A stretch of DNA of 64,000 nt from Candidatus Poribacteria bacterium (GTDB taxonomy: Bacteria > Poribacteria > WGA-4E > JAJDTR01): NCBI GenBank assembly GCA_022827055.1, contig JAJDTR010000153.1:1-64000 (forward strand), given 5' to 3'. Each line of letters begins with the position of its first letter. Positions within the stretch are counted from its first letter, which is position 1. Shown piece after piece: positions 26,247 through 34,490 of the stretch. Made by a program: the position numbers and the translations under genes. Under the pieces are notes generated by a model that was not told the origin of the DNA, ran no database searches, and saw only the letters and a program-made list of their open reading frames with translations.

Positions 26247-27422
26247 ATGAATTTCCTATCCAAACGACTAAATCGATTACCGCCTTACATGTTTGGCAAA
26301 CTTAAGCAGTTGACACATGAAAGACGGCGACAAGGCATTGATGTCATCGATCTGGGTATGGGAAATCCGAGCGAACCAACCCCAAAACACATCATAGACA
26401 AACTATGTGAGGCCGCACGAGAGCCACGACACCATCGTTATTCGATATCACGGGGGATTTTCAATCTGCGACGTGAAGTTGCTTGGCATTACGAACGACG
26501 ATTTGGTGTGGAAATCGATCCCGAACATGAGGCAATTGCCGTAATTGGTACAAAAGAGGGGCTCTCCCATTTAGCTCTGGCATTGATAGATCAGGGTGAC
26601 CTTGCCCTAGTTCCAAATCCTACCTTTCCAATCCACATCTACAGCATCGCTCTTGCCGGCGGAAGCGTAGTCAGTATTCCATTGCGTGAGGAGGATGAGT
26701 TTGTTCCCAACCTTGCGGAGATTGCAAGAGACATCTGGCCTCGCCCCAAAGTGCTTATCCTCAGCTTTCCTCACAACCCCACGGGGGCAGTGGTAGACCT
26801 GTCGTTCTTTGAGGAGATTGTCCACTTTGCCAAAAAACACGAAATTGCCCTAGTCCACGATCTTGCTTATGCTGACATCGTTTTTGATGGCTACAAAGCG
26901 CCGAGCTTACTGCAAGCGAAGGGAGCAAAGGAAATCGGCGTGGAGTTTATCTCCCTATCGAAATCCTACAATATGGCGGGTTGGCGGTGTGGATTTGCGG
27001 TTGGCAACCGCGATATCATTGAGGCTTTAGCGCGAATCAAAGGATATTACGACTACGGAATTTTCGCTCCAATTCAAGTAGCCTCCATTATGGCTCTAAG
27101 GACTCCACCAGATGTAGTCAAGGAAAACGCCGAGATATATCGGCGTCGCCGAGACGTACTGGTTGATGGATTAAACCGGATTGGTTGGAAAGTACAAAAG
27201 CCGAAAGGAACCATGTTCGTTTGGGCACCGATTCCTGAACCCTATCGTCACCTGGGTTCAATGGATTTTGCAATGAAGTTGCTCGACGATGCGGAAGTTT
27301 GCGTGTCGCCCGGGGCGGGGTTTGGGCACAATGGCGAAGGTTACGTTCGAATTGCACTCGTTGAAAATGAAAATCGCCTTCGTCAATCTGTGCGACAGAT
27401 TCGGCAAGCTCTGTTTAAGTAG
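26247..27422 (+). CDS. PLP-dependent class I/II aminotransferase, AlaC-like
   Basis: 391 residues. The PLP lysine is in SLSKSYNMAGWRCGFAVG. Other fold type I landmarks: DLGMGNPSEPTP near the N terminus, HRYSISRGIFNLRREVA, ILSFPHNPTGAVV (the NPTG turn), HDLAYADIVFDG (Asp that contacts the pyridine ring, Tyr), and the C-terminal Arg in GYVRIALVENENR that binds the substrate carboxylate. The overall pattern is closest to glutamate-pyruvate transaminase AlaC and LL-diaminopimelate aminotransferase relatives. It would shuttle amino groups between glutamate and 2-oxo acids. The substrate cannot be decided from sequence alone. Confidence 0.9.
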   Translation: MNFLSKRLNRLPPYMFGKLKQLTHERRRQGIDVIDLGMGNPSEPTPKHIIDKLCEAAREPRHHRYSISRGIFNLRREVAWHYERRFGVEIDPEHEAIAVIGTKEGLSHLALALIDQGDLALVPNPTFPIHIYSIALAGGSVVSIPLREEDEFVPNLAEIARDIWPRPKVLILSFPHNPTGAVVDLSFFEEIVHFAKKHEIALVHDLAYADIVFDGYKAPSLLQAKGAKEIGVEFISLSKSYNMAGWRCGFAVGNRDIIEALARIKGYYDYGIFAPIQVASIMALRTPPDVVKENAEIYRRRRDVLVDGLNRIGWKVQKPKGTMFVWAPIPEPYRHLGSMDFAMKLLDDAEVCVSPGAGFGHNGEGYVRIALVENENRLRQSVRQIRQALFK

Positions 27423-27477
27423 AATCGGATGATTCGATAAAAACCATTTGCGCGTGAACTTGACAGGAGAATTTCGT

Positions 27478-28224
27478 CTAATCCAGCAGAGTCGCTTTCA
27501 CATCCTGCCACAACACCCGGTAATATTTTGCCGCCTGCGAAGTTGGCGAGAAAGCCGGGACCGGTTCTCTGTTAATCCCCATTCTTTCAATGTTTGACAG
27601 CGAAGGTATTGATTTGTGTAAAGTGCCTTTGAATTCTCGCGAGATAGTTGCTATGAACTCCTTGTGCATTTTCTTGCGCCTGTCAACCAACGAGAAAAAT
27701 GCATAAACTTTGTTCGTGTCGTATTTCTTCTTTTTGAGGAACGATAGCAACTGAAGGTGCGTCCGAAGGCACAGTGTTGTCGGAATCACGGGCACAAGAA
27801 GGTAATCGGCAACATTAAAGATATTCTCCGCCAAAAGGCTGATTGATGGAGGGCAATCCAACACAATCAAGTTGTATTCGGCGCGAAGCGGATCCAAAAT
27901 TCGATTTAACCGTCGTTTCCGTCGTTTTAATTTATTGAAAGTAGAGGCGAGATTTCGATGTGTAAAATCCGCTGGCAGTATGTCTAGGTTCTCATAATCC
28001 GTGCCCTTTATGCTTTTATTGATGTTTTTTCCTCCCTTGTGGAATCCCTTCGCGTTTGCCCTCAACTTTGGCTTGACCCGAAAGTAGTAGCTCGCCGAAC
28101 TTTGTGGGTCAAGATCGCACACGAGGGTTTTTAGTCCCGCTTCTGCCGCCAAGAAAGACAGATTGACGGCGGCTGTCGTCTTTCCAACTCCTCCTTTATT
28201 ACTGTAGATAGCCAAGATTTTCAT
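27478..28224 (-). CDS. ParA/Soj-family partition ATPase
   Basis: 248 residues. Deviant Walker A YSNKGGVGKTTAAVN with the signature lysine, Walker A' TLVCDLDPQSSAS, Walker B LIVLDCPPSISLL. The middle is unusually basic (RANAKGFHKGGKN, KLKRRKRRLNR), which fits nonspecific binding to the nucleoid. ParA ATPases position plasmids, chromosomes or protein-coated bodies by forming gradients on DNA. There is no parB or centromere-like repeat here. Instead the gene overlaps the upstream CHAD gene by four bases (ATGA), so its cargo is probably something bound by the CHAD protein. Confidence 0.92.
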   Translation of the reverse strand: MKILAIYSNKGGVGKTTAAVNLSFLAAEAGLKTLVCDLDPQSSASYYFRVKPKLRANAKGFHKGGKNINKSIKGTDYENLDILPADFTHRNLASTFNKLKRRKRRLNRILDPLRAEYNLIVLDCPPSISLLAENIFNVADYLLVPVIPTTLCLRTHLQLLSFLKKKKYDTNKVYAFFSLVDRRKKMHKEFIATISREFKGTLHKSIPSLSNIERMGINREPVPAFSPTSQAAKYYRVLWQDVKATLLD

Positions 28225-29768
28225 GGACCTGCCTTACCCTTTGTTGTAACGAACAACTCATGGTATAACCCTCTATGTGTAGGCGATGCAAATCTGGCGA
28301 ATATCTCAGAAAACGAACCCTTCACCATCTGAGTCCGTTCCTCTAGGTTTCCAATTAAACTTCCAATTGCCAGTGTCATCTTTTTAGCTTGATCGTCGGA
28401 TAGCGGCAACTCATCAACAGTTTTCAGAAGATATGCTTGTTGAACATACAGATCGTTGAAATTACCTAAATTATCTTGCAAACCCTTCAACTCTTTGATC
28501 AAGATCGAAATTTTCTTGTCAGGAAATAGACTTGAAAAGAACTCCATCAAATACCGAAGTTTTTTACATTCAATTCTCAAGGCATGTAACTTTTCATCGT
28601 TGGCTGCCTCAAGGATCTGAGCACCGGTACTCAGAATCTCGGTGTACCTCTTACGGATTCTTTTGCGGGCAAGTTTAACGACCGGAACTTCTGCATTCGG
28701 TGCGGTGGGGGAGCCTTCCGGTGGCTCATCTAAGAAGTTTTCCCACGTCCGAAAAACTTTGGTAGATTCGCGGGAGGACAAACCGTTTTTAACATCCTCT
28801 AATACTCTCGATCGCTTGTTTTTTAGAAACTCGAACAAGGGATTAATCTCATCGCGCAAACTATCGGGTAACATTTTCTTGTAGGCATTCTCTTTCAGGA
28901 GATAAACGTCCAAATCCCTCAGTTCATTTGAAAGTTTACCCACCATAGCAAATTCTCTCTGAAATTTTTTGGTAGTGTCTACCGGAAAAACTCCTTTGAT
29001 TTGACTTAACGCGACGCGAGTGCGTCGAATGGCGACCCGAAAATCGTGTAAGAACTCTGTGTCAAGATCTTTCCCAATATAAGTTCCATTGACTTTCATT
29101 ATTCTAAATAGGGAACGCAAGATAATCTTCGCAGCTTCATCTGAACGCATCTCAGGCTGGAGTTGTAACTTCAGTTTGGAGGAATATTTGCCGGGAGTTT
29201 TATTGCGCTCTTTCAATGCCTCAAAGTATATCGTCTCTGGTTCGATTTGCACAAAGCCTAATTTCCCAAGCCGCCCTATAGTCTTTCGATAATATCTCGG
29301 ATATCCCCTAATCGGTTCAACATGAAGATGGGCGCAGAACATCGGTTTCCGCGCTTGATTAACTCGACGGATTTCTTCATACCTGAGTCGAACCACAGTT
29401 TTCTGCTCTTTGTTCAAAATGCGGTAGATAGTGGATTGAGAATGTATTTCGGCAAGTTTCAGTAGCCTGCGCATCTCAAGAATGGGCGCAAGCAATGTTT
29501 TCAAACTACCATCCGGAAAATCCCATACAAAATTGGGAAATGAGCTGACTTTAGCGTGGTGGACGATCTTGTAATCGGACAACCTGTGCAAAATCAGTTC
29601 ATCCTCGGAACTATACAACACCAGAGATTTTTCAAACAAACGCCAATCAAAGGTATCGTATATCCCGAAACTCTTGGCTGACGGTTGTTCCTGCCTCAGC
29701 GAATAGTATTTTGCGAGGTCGCCGATGATTTTCCGTCCATCGCGTCCGTCTAGTAAGCTCATGTTCAT
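28221..29768 (-). CDS. CHAD-domain (polyphosphate-binding) protein with degenerate CYTH-like N-domain
   Basis: 515 residues. The C-terminal half (about 210-500) is a CHAD domain with both halves of its basic surface: FLHDFRVAIRRTRVALSQ and LHALRIECKKLRYLMEFF, plus LRDLDVYLL and LQDNLGNFNDLY. CHAD domains bind polyphosphate and coat polyphosphate granules in bacteria where this has been tested. The N-terminal 200 residues contain YDTFDWRLFEKSLVLY, as in CYTH_CHAD proteins, but the ExExK catalytic motif of CYTH is not visible. It sits 57 bp after mgtE and overlaps parA, all on the minus strand. GAGGAA lies before the start. Confidence 0.88.
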   Translation of the reverse strand: MNMSLLDGRDGRKIIGDLAKYYSLRQEQPSAKSFGIYDTFDWRLFEKSLVLYSSEDELILHRLSDYKIVHHAKVSSFPNFVWDFPDGSLKTLLAPILEMRRLLKLAEIHSQSTIYRILNKEQKTVVRLRYEEIRRVNQARKPMFCAHLHVEPIRGYPRYYRKTIGRLGKLGFVQIEPETIYFEALKERNKTPGKYSSKLKLQLQPEMRSDEAAKIILRSLFRIMKVNGTYIGKDLDTEFLHDFRVAIRRTRVALSQIKGVFPVDTTKKFQREFAMVGKLSNELRDLDVYLLKENAYKKMLPDSLRDEINPLFEFLKNKRSRVLEDVKNGLSSRESTKVFRTWENFLDEPPEGSPTAPNAEVPVVKLARKRIRKRYTEILSTGAQILEAANDEKLHALRIECKKLRYLMEFFSSLFPDKKISILIKELKGLQDNLGNFNDLYVQQAYLLKTVDELPLSDDQAKKMTLAIGSLIGNLEERTQMVKGSFSEIFARFASPTHRGLYHELFVTTKGKAGP

Positions 29769-29825
29769 TTTTTGCGTTTACTTCCTCGGAAATCCCTATC
29801 TATACCAACCGTCCGATGCACTTGA

Positions 29826-31250
29826 TTAAAAGAGCATCAACTGCGCGATTGTAAAGTAAGTCAGAATGCCAAATACGTCGATTGAGGTCGTAACAAATGG
29901 TCCAGTCGCAATAGCCGGATCGACCTGCATTCGTTTAAAGAACATCGGGATAAGCGTACCAATTGTGGCAGCAATCAACATATTGACGCAAATTGCCAAG
30001 GCAACAACAATTGGGAATTCCCAAGCAAATTCTAGCCCGCCGATCTCTACTTTCGAAAATCGAAATTTGGCAAAGGTGCCAAGCAAGATTCCGTAAACAC
30101 ATCCGAGTGAAGCGCCCGTCGCAATCTCTCGCCACAGAACTTTCCACGTTTCCTTGAGGTCAATCTCTCCCGTCGCAAGACCGCGAACAACAATAGTTGA
30201 TGACTGGGTGCCGATGTTGCCTCCCATACCAATGACAATTGGTATAAATGCAGCCAATGCGGCAAGTCTGTCCAATTGAACCTCGAAAATCCCAATGACG
30301 TAAACAGCAATCAATCCACCGACGAAACTCGCCAACAACCATGGCAAACGCGCGCGTGTATTCTTAAGGATGGACTTCGAGGTGATATTAACATCGCCCG
30401 TGCCTGCCATTTTCAACATGTCTTCTGTGTTTTCGTCACGAATAACGTCAATCACATCATCAATCGTTACAATCCCGATTAACTTTATGCTGTCATCTAT
30501 AACTGGAACCGCGAGAAGGTTGTAGCGAGACACAACATGCGCGACCTCCTCTTGTGGGGTGCCGGGATGTACCGAAAAAACCCGGGTAGTCATCAAATCT
30601 TTCAATGGCGTGTCAGGTTTTGTCGCCACAAGCTGCCTAAGGGAAATGACGCCCTTGAGTTGATTTTCGTGGTCAATTACATAAACGTAAAACACCATTT
30701 CAATATCGGCTAGTTCTCGAATCTGCTCTGTCGCCGCCGCTGCTGTCGTTTCCTCTGTCAAAGCGAGAAAGTTGGGAGTCATAATATAGCCCGCTGTTTT
30801 TTCCTGAAACTGCAACAGTTGCTCCACGTCTTCCGAGGTCTTGCCTTTTATGAGCTTGAGCAATTGCTGAGTTTTCTCTTCGGGCAAATCTGCCAAAATG
30901 TCACCTACATCATCGGCTGGCATGCTATGAAATATGTCCACCAAAACGGCAGCATCAGACTCCTGTAAAAAGAAATTTCTGTCCTCTCTATTCAATTCAC
31001 TCATCACTCCGCCCATTTGACCGTGTTCGACGAGGAGATTAAACAAGATAGACTTTTCATTGGGGCGAAGGTAAGGAAACCAACGTGCAATATCTGCAGA
31101 ATGTGTTTTACCGACGACATTCTTCAAGTTTGAAATCGCTCTGCGTTTGATGAGTCTGATTACTGTGGAAATGAGAATATCGTCCCGGTCCCGTGAGGTT
31201 ATCATTTGATTTATACGGTCAAACCCTTCTCGGATTTCGGGTTGACTCAA
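29826..31250 (-). CDS. mgtE: Magnesium transporter MgtE
   Basis: 474 residues with full MgtE architecture: an N-terminal superhelix (ARWFPYLRPNEKSILFNLL, DDVGDILADLPEEKTQQLL), tandem CBS domains (about 150-270; TAGYIMTPNFLAL, LMTTRVFSVHPGTPQEEVA, LLAVPVIDD), a plug helix, and five membrane helices (LPWLLASFVGGLIAVYVIG, AFIPIVIGMGGNIGTQSSTI, VDPAIATGPFVTTSIDVFG). The conserved pore Asp is in the last motif. MgtE imports Mg2+ when internal levels are low. Here it is the first gene of an apparent mgtE-CHAD-parA operon. Confidence 0.95.
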   Translation of the reverse strand: MSQPEIREGFDRINQMITSRDRDDILISTVIRLIKRRAISNLKNVVGKTHSADIARWFPYLRPNEKSILFNLLVEHGQMGGVMSELNREDRNFFLQESDAAVLVDIFHSMPADDVGDILADLPEEKTQQLLKLIKGKTSEDVEQLLQFQEKTAGYIMTPNFLALTEETTAAAATEQIRELADIEMVFYVYVIDHENQLKGVISLRQLVATKPDTPLKDLMTTRVFSVHPGTPQEEVAHVVSRYNLLAVPVIDDSIKLIGIVTIDDVIDVIRDENTEDMLKMAGTGDVNITSKSILKNTRARLPWLLASFVGGLIAVYVIGIFEVQLDRLAALAAFIPIVIGMGGNIGTQSSTIVVRGLATGEIDLKETWKVLWREIATGASLGCVYGILLGTFAKFRFSKVEIGGLEFAWEFPIVVALAICVNMLIAATIGTLIPMFFKRMQVDPAIATGPFVTTSIDVFGILTYFTIAQLMLF

Positions 31251-31343
31251 CCTTGATTCGGTTTACTTGAATGACAGCAGAAAAGAATGAGATGACGGTC
31301 ATCACAAAGTTCGCGGTCGAAGCGGTGAAATTATTCGGAGCGT

Positions 31344-31349
31344 ATTATA
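31344..31349 (-). promoter_or_regulatory. Extended -10 promoter of the mgtE operon
   Basis: On the minus strand, TGATATAAT: a perfect -10 with an upstream TG. A start near 31337 gives a leader of about 85 nt before mgtE. No well-spaced -35 was found. I looked for an M-box magnesium riboswitch in the upstream 250 bases and did not recognise one. Confidence 0.45.
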
Positions 31350-31647
31350 TCACTCCGGAATTGATAATGAAACAAAAAGCCAATTCCCGGTAGGGTGCTC
31401 AAACATAGCTATATCCCTCATCCGAGCGAAACGGTAACGCCAAGTTTACCGCCGGGCTTATTCACAAATATGCCCGGAGCCATTAGGCTATTTCAAATGT
31501 CTTTGGGAAAGTCACTCAGGAAGGTCGGTGATGAATTGAAGACGGATAGTTCTTAACGGTTGAAGGCTGCCAAAAGCCTAGATGTGAGATTGTGATGCCC
31601 AGCTGCGTAACGTCGTGGCGATCATCCACATCATGGGTTGTCAAATT

Positions 31648-31679
31648 CATTCAACCAATCCTGTAGGTTTGGTTGAATG
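31648..31679. repeat. Perfect 11-bp inverted repeat in the mgtE-phoB spacer
   Basis: CATTCAACCAA (31648-31658), a 10-base loop, TTGGTTGAATG (31669-31679). No T-tract follows on either strand. It sits in a 609-bp spacer that has no gene. It could be an operator or a small palindromic repeat. A further stem in the same spacer is CCGGGC...GCCCGG (31452-31477). Confidence 0.55.
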
Positions 31680-31859
31680 GGAACCCAACGCTGCATCCCT
31701 TTAGGAGCAATGATGCGCGTGTTTAATGAGCGCGAAAGAGATTTCATAGAATTCCTAGGGCGACAACTTTTTGCTGAAATTCGCGCCACTGATTGGCTAT
31801 CACTTTAAGGAATAAGGTCATGGTCACCCAACGAAGTCGGGCCAATTAAATAGTCTGAG

Positions 31860-32546
31860 CTACTCTCTGAAACGGTAGCCAATTCCACGTACGGTTTCTA
31901 TAGCGCCGCTTAGTTCTCCCAATTTGCGTCTCAGACGACTGACGTGGGTATCTACCGTGCGATCCACGGCGAAATAGTTGTCACCCCAAAGTTCATTCAT
32001 CAGAAGATCGCGTGTGAAGACACGGCCTGGAGCGCCCGCTAAGAGTGCAAGAAGTTTGAACTCCGTGGCGGTCAAATCCACCTTCTGCCTCCTGTTGAAC
32101 ACTTGATGCTTGTCTAAATCTATCACCAAGTCGTGAATCCTAAGCTGTTTCACTGCTGCGCTAGTCCCGGTACCTTGCATACGACGCTGGACGGCACGAA
32201 TCCTCAGCACTACCTCTCTGGGACTAAATGGTTTAGTTATGTAATCATCAGCACCCAGTTCCAAGCCGACAATCCTGTCAGTCTTCTCCCCTTTTGCAGT
32301 CAACATTATCACGGGGATGTCTGCAGTCGCAGGATTATTTTTTAGAATTCGACAAATATCGAGTCCATCCACACCGGGAAGCAATAGATCCAAAAGAATC
32401 AGGTCGGGGGATTGAATGTTCACATGTTTGAGGGCATCTTCTCCATTAAATGCCGTTATCGTCTCAAAGCCTGCCTGATGTAGGTTATATACCAACAATT
32501 CGGCTATATCGGGTTCGTCTTCAACGATTAGAATCTTCGACATCAT
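31860..32546 (-). CDS. phoB: PhoB response regulator (copy 2, paired with PhoR)
   Basis: 228 residues with two ATGs in tandem at the start. Receiver Asp53 in LILLDLLLPG, with VEDEPDIAELL, MLTAKG and YITKPFSPRE. The OmpR-type winged helix has ATEFKLLALLAGAPGRVFTR and recognition helix DRTVDTHVSRLRRKLGEL. It lies divergent to phoR with 143 bp between the starts. A complete three-half-site Pho-type promoter reads into it, so it is probably autoregulated as in E. coli phoB. The predicted transcription start coincides with the start codon, and no Shine-Dalgarno is visible. Confidence 0.94.
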   Translation of the reverse strand: MMSKILIVEDEPDIAELLVYNLHQAGFETITAFNGEDALKHVNIQSPDLILLDLLLPGVDGLDICRILKNNPATADIPVIMLTAKGEKTDRIVGLELGADDYITKPFSPREVVLRIRAVQRRMQGTGTSAAVKQLRIHDLVIDLDKHQVFNRRQKVDLTATEFKLLALLAGAPGRVFTRDLLMNELWGDNYFAVDRTVDTHVSRLRRKLGELSGAIETVRGIGYRFRE

Positions 32547-32553
32547 AAGTGTT

Positions 32554-32598
32554 AATATAAGTTAGAAATGTTACAGTTATATTACATTTCATTGGCTT
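32554..32598 (-). promoter_or_regulatory. Pho-type promoter 3, reading into phoB
   Basis: On the minus strand: AAGCCAA-N4-ATGTAAT-N4-CTGTAAC, 10 bp, then TATATT (32554-32559). Spacing is identical to the two promoters at 10502 and 10936. The predicted start is about seven bases beyond the -10, at the A of the first ATG, which suggests a leaderless mRNA. Confidence 0.75.
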
Positions 32599-32689
32599 TT
32601 TAATGACTCATCGTTTTTGAATGGCGATGAAGAAGGCAGGTGTGATAAGATGGTGATCTGTTCACACGGATAGCAAAAAGGTTGTGAGA

Positions 32690-34474
32690 ATGCGTACCCG
32701 ACTCATTTTGAGCTACGTCCTCATTTCACTGGCAACATTGTGTGTGATATTTGTCTATTTACATCATTCACTAAAGCAGATGTCTGACGAACAGATGGTG
32801 TCCGAACTAGACATGAAGGCGAGGGCATTTAGTGAATATCTGAGCAACACACTTCCAACGAATTTCAGCTATCGCACAGTGGATGAACTTGTTGATAAAC
32901 TTGACACCGAAAATTTCGTGCGCATAACCGTCATAGATCCAGCTGGCAGCGTTTGGGGCGACACGGCTTACGATGGTGACGCTTTGAAGGAAATGGATAA
33001 CCTTCAAGACCGTCCGGAGATACAATCCGCCTTAGCGAGAAGTAGAGGCGATGCAACCCGATACAGTGACATCCACGACACCGAAATGCGTTATTTTGCA
33101 ATTCCCCTGTTGCGAGAAAACCAGTTAATCGGTGTGTGTCGAGTTGCGCAACCCGTGCATCGCAAGGATGGGCTGGTTAAGCGCTTTGAATCAATCTTTA
33201 TTCTAGCTGCCGTTATTGGGTTGGCTTCGACACTAGTGCTCGGTCTAATCGCCGCGAAGATAATCACAAGTCCGATTCACAGGTTTCTCCGAACCGCAAA
33301 ATTGATCGCCGATGGCCGAGTTTCAATGCAAGTTTCAAATAACTCTGCCGACGAGCTTGGGCGATTGACCCGACACTTCAGCCAAATGGCGGATCGCGTC
33401 AAACATCAGATCCAAGAAATTTCTCAAGAACGAGATCGGTTGGAAGCAATCTTGGCAAACATGGTCGAAGGAGTGCTGTTGATAGATGAAGAGTTTGCTA
33501 TTGTGTATGCAAACCCTGCCGCTGTATTGATGTTGGATCTTACCGCCGAATACCGGGGACATCCCCTTATTGAAACAATTCGAGATCCAAGATTACAGGA
33601 ACTCCTGACAAAAAGTCGGGATACAAGAGAATCCGCGTTTGCGGAACTAAAGTTGGCAGGATCCATAGAACGCGAAACGGAAATCACGGCAGTTCCTGTT
33701 GTGGACGAATACTTGGTGGTGATTCACGATGTAAGTCAATTGAGAAAACTCGAGCGCGTGAGAGTAGATTTCGTCACTAATGTTTCTCACGAGATACGGA
33801 CGCCGCTTACTTCAATCCAAGGATTCGCCGAGACACTGCTCACCGGTGCCTTGGATGACTCGAATACAAATCGACGTTTTGTCGAGAAGATTTTTCAACA
33901 ATCGTCTGAACTGTCACAGCTTGTTACAGATCTCCTTGATCTCTCTCGCTTGGAATCTGGCATGGCTACCCTTTCCCTCGAATCTTGTGAACTTGGAGGA
34001 TTTCGGGCGCCCCTAATGAATCTTTTCGGCCCGGTGTTCGATGATGCCAAACTTATATTTGATTGGGAAGTTCCCGACGACTTGCCGCCGGTACTGGTGG
34101 ATAAGCGGCTATTGGAACATGCTTTCGCCAACCTGATTGACAACGCAATCAAGTACACACCTCCGGGCGGCAAAATTACCGTGTCGGCAGGTACAAGCGA
34201 ATCTGAAGTTATAGTGCACACGCGAGACACAGGCGTTGGGATACCTTCCGACATGTTACCACGGATATTTGAACGCTTTTACAGAGTTGATAAGGCGCGT
34301 TCATCGGAGGTGCGTGGAACTGGATTGGGACTAGCAATTGCAAAACACATTCTACTGCAACACGATGGGCGAATCTGGGCGGAGAGTGTTCTTGGTGAAG
34401 GATCTGTGTTTCACTTTGCTTTACCTGTGCAACAGATAGAAACAACTGTCAGACACGAAGGCACGGCACCATAA
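32690..34474 (+). CDS. phoR: PhoR-type sensor histidine kinase
   Basis: About 594 residues from ATG 32690 (AAAAAGG eight bases upstream); an in-frame GTG lies two codons earlier. Membrane segment 1 is RLILSYVLISLATLCVIFVY, followed by an extracytoplasmic domain of about 140 residues, segment 2 (SIFILAAVIGLASTLVLGLI), HAMP, and a PAS-like domain (LEAILANMVEGVLLIDEEF). The kinase has the phospho-acceptor His in FVTNVSHEIRTPLTSIQGF, N box LIDNAIKYTPPGG, G1 DTGVGIP and G2 GTGLGLAI. Paired with the divergent phoB, it should control the phosphate-starvation response. A phosphohexomutase gene starts 16 bp downstream. Confidence 0.93.
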   Translation: MRTRLILSYVLISLATLCVIFVYLHHSLKQMSDEQMVSELDMKARAFSEYLSNTLPTNFSYRTVDELVDKLDTENFVRITVIDPAGSVWGDTAYDGDALKEMDNLQDRPEIQSALARSRGDATRYSDIHDTEMRYFAIPLLRENQLIGVCRVAQPVHRKDGLVKRFESIFILAAVIGLASTLVLGLIAAKIITSPIHRFLRTAKLIADGRVSMQVSNNSADELGRLTRHFSQMADRVKHQIQEISQERDRLEAILANMVEGVLLIDEEFAIVYANPAAVLMLDLTAEYRGHPLIETIRDPRLQELLTKSRDTRESAFAELKLAGSIERETEITAVPVVDEYLVVIHDVSQLRKLERVRVDFVTNVSHEIRTPLTSIQGFAETLLTGALDDSNTNRRFVEKIFQQSSELSQLVTDLLDLSRLESGMATLSLESCELGGFRAPLMNLFGPVFDDAKLIFDWEVPDDLPPVLVDKRLLEHAFANLIDNAIKYTPPGGKITVSAGTSESEVIVHTRDTGVGIPSDMLPRIFERFYRVDKARSSEVRGTGLGLAIAKHILLQHDGRIWAESVLGEGSVFHFALPVQQIETTVRHEGTAP

Positions 34475-34490
34475 CACAACGGAAAATTGC

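Noticed and set aside
31251-31500. M-box magnesium riboswitch ahead of mgtE
   Set aside because: I looked for its conserved loops and the long closing stem on the minus strand and found only short unrelated hairpins.
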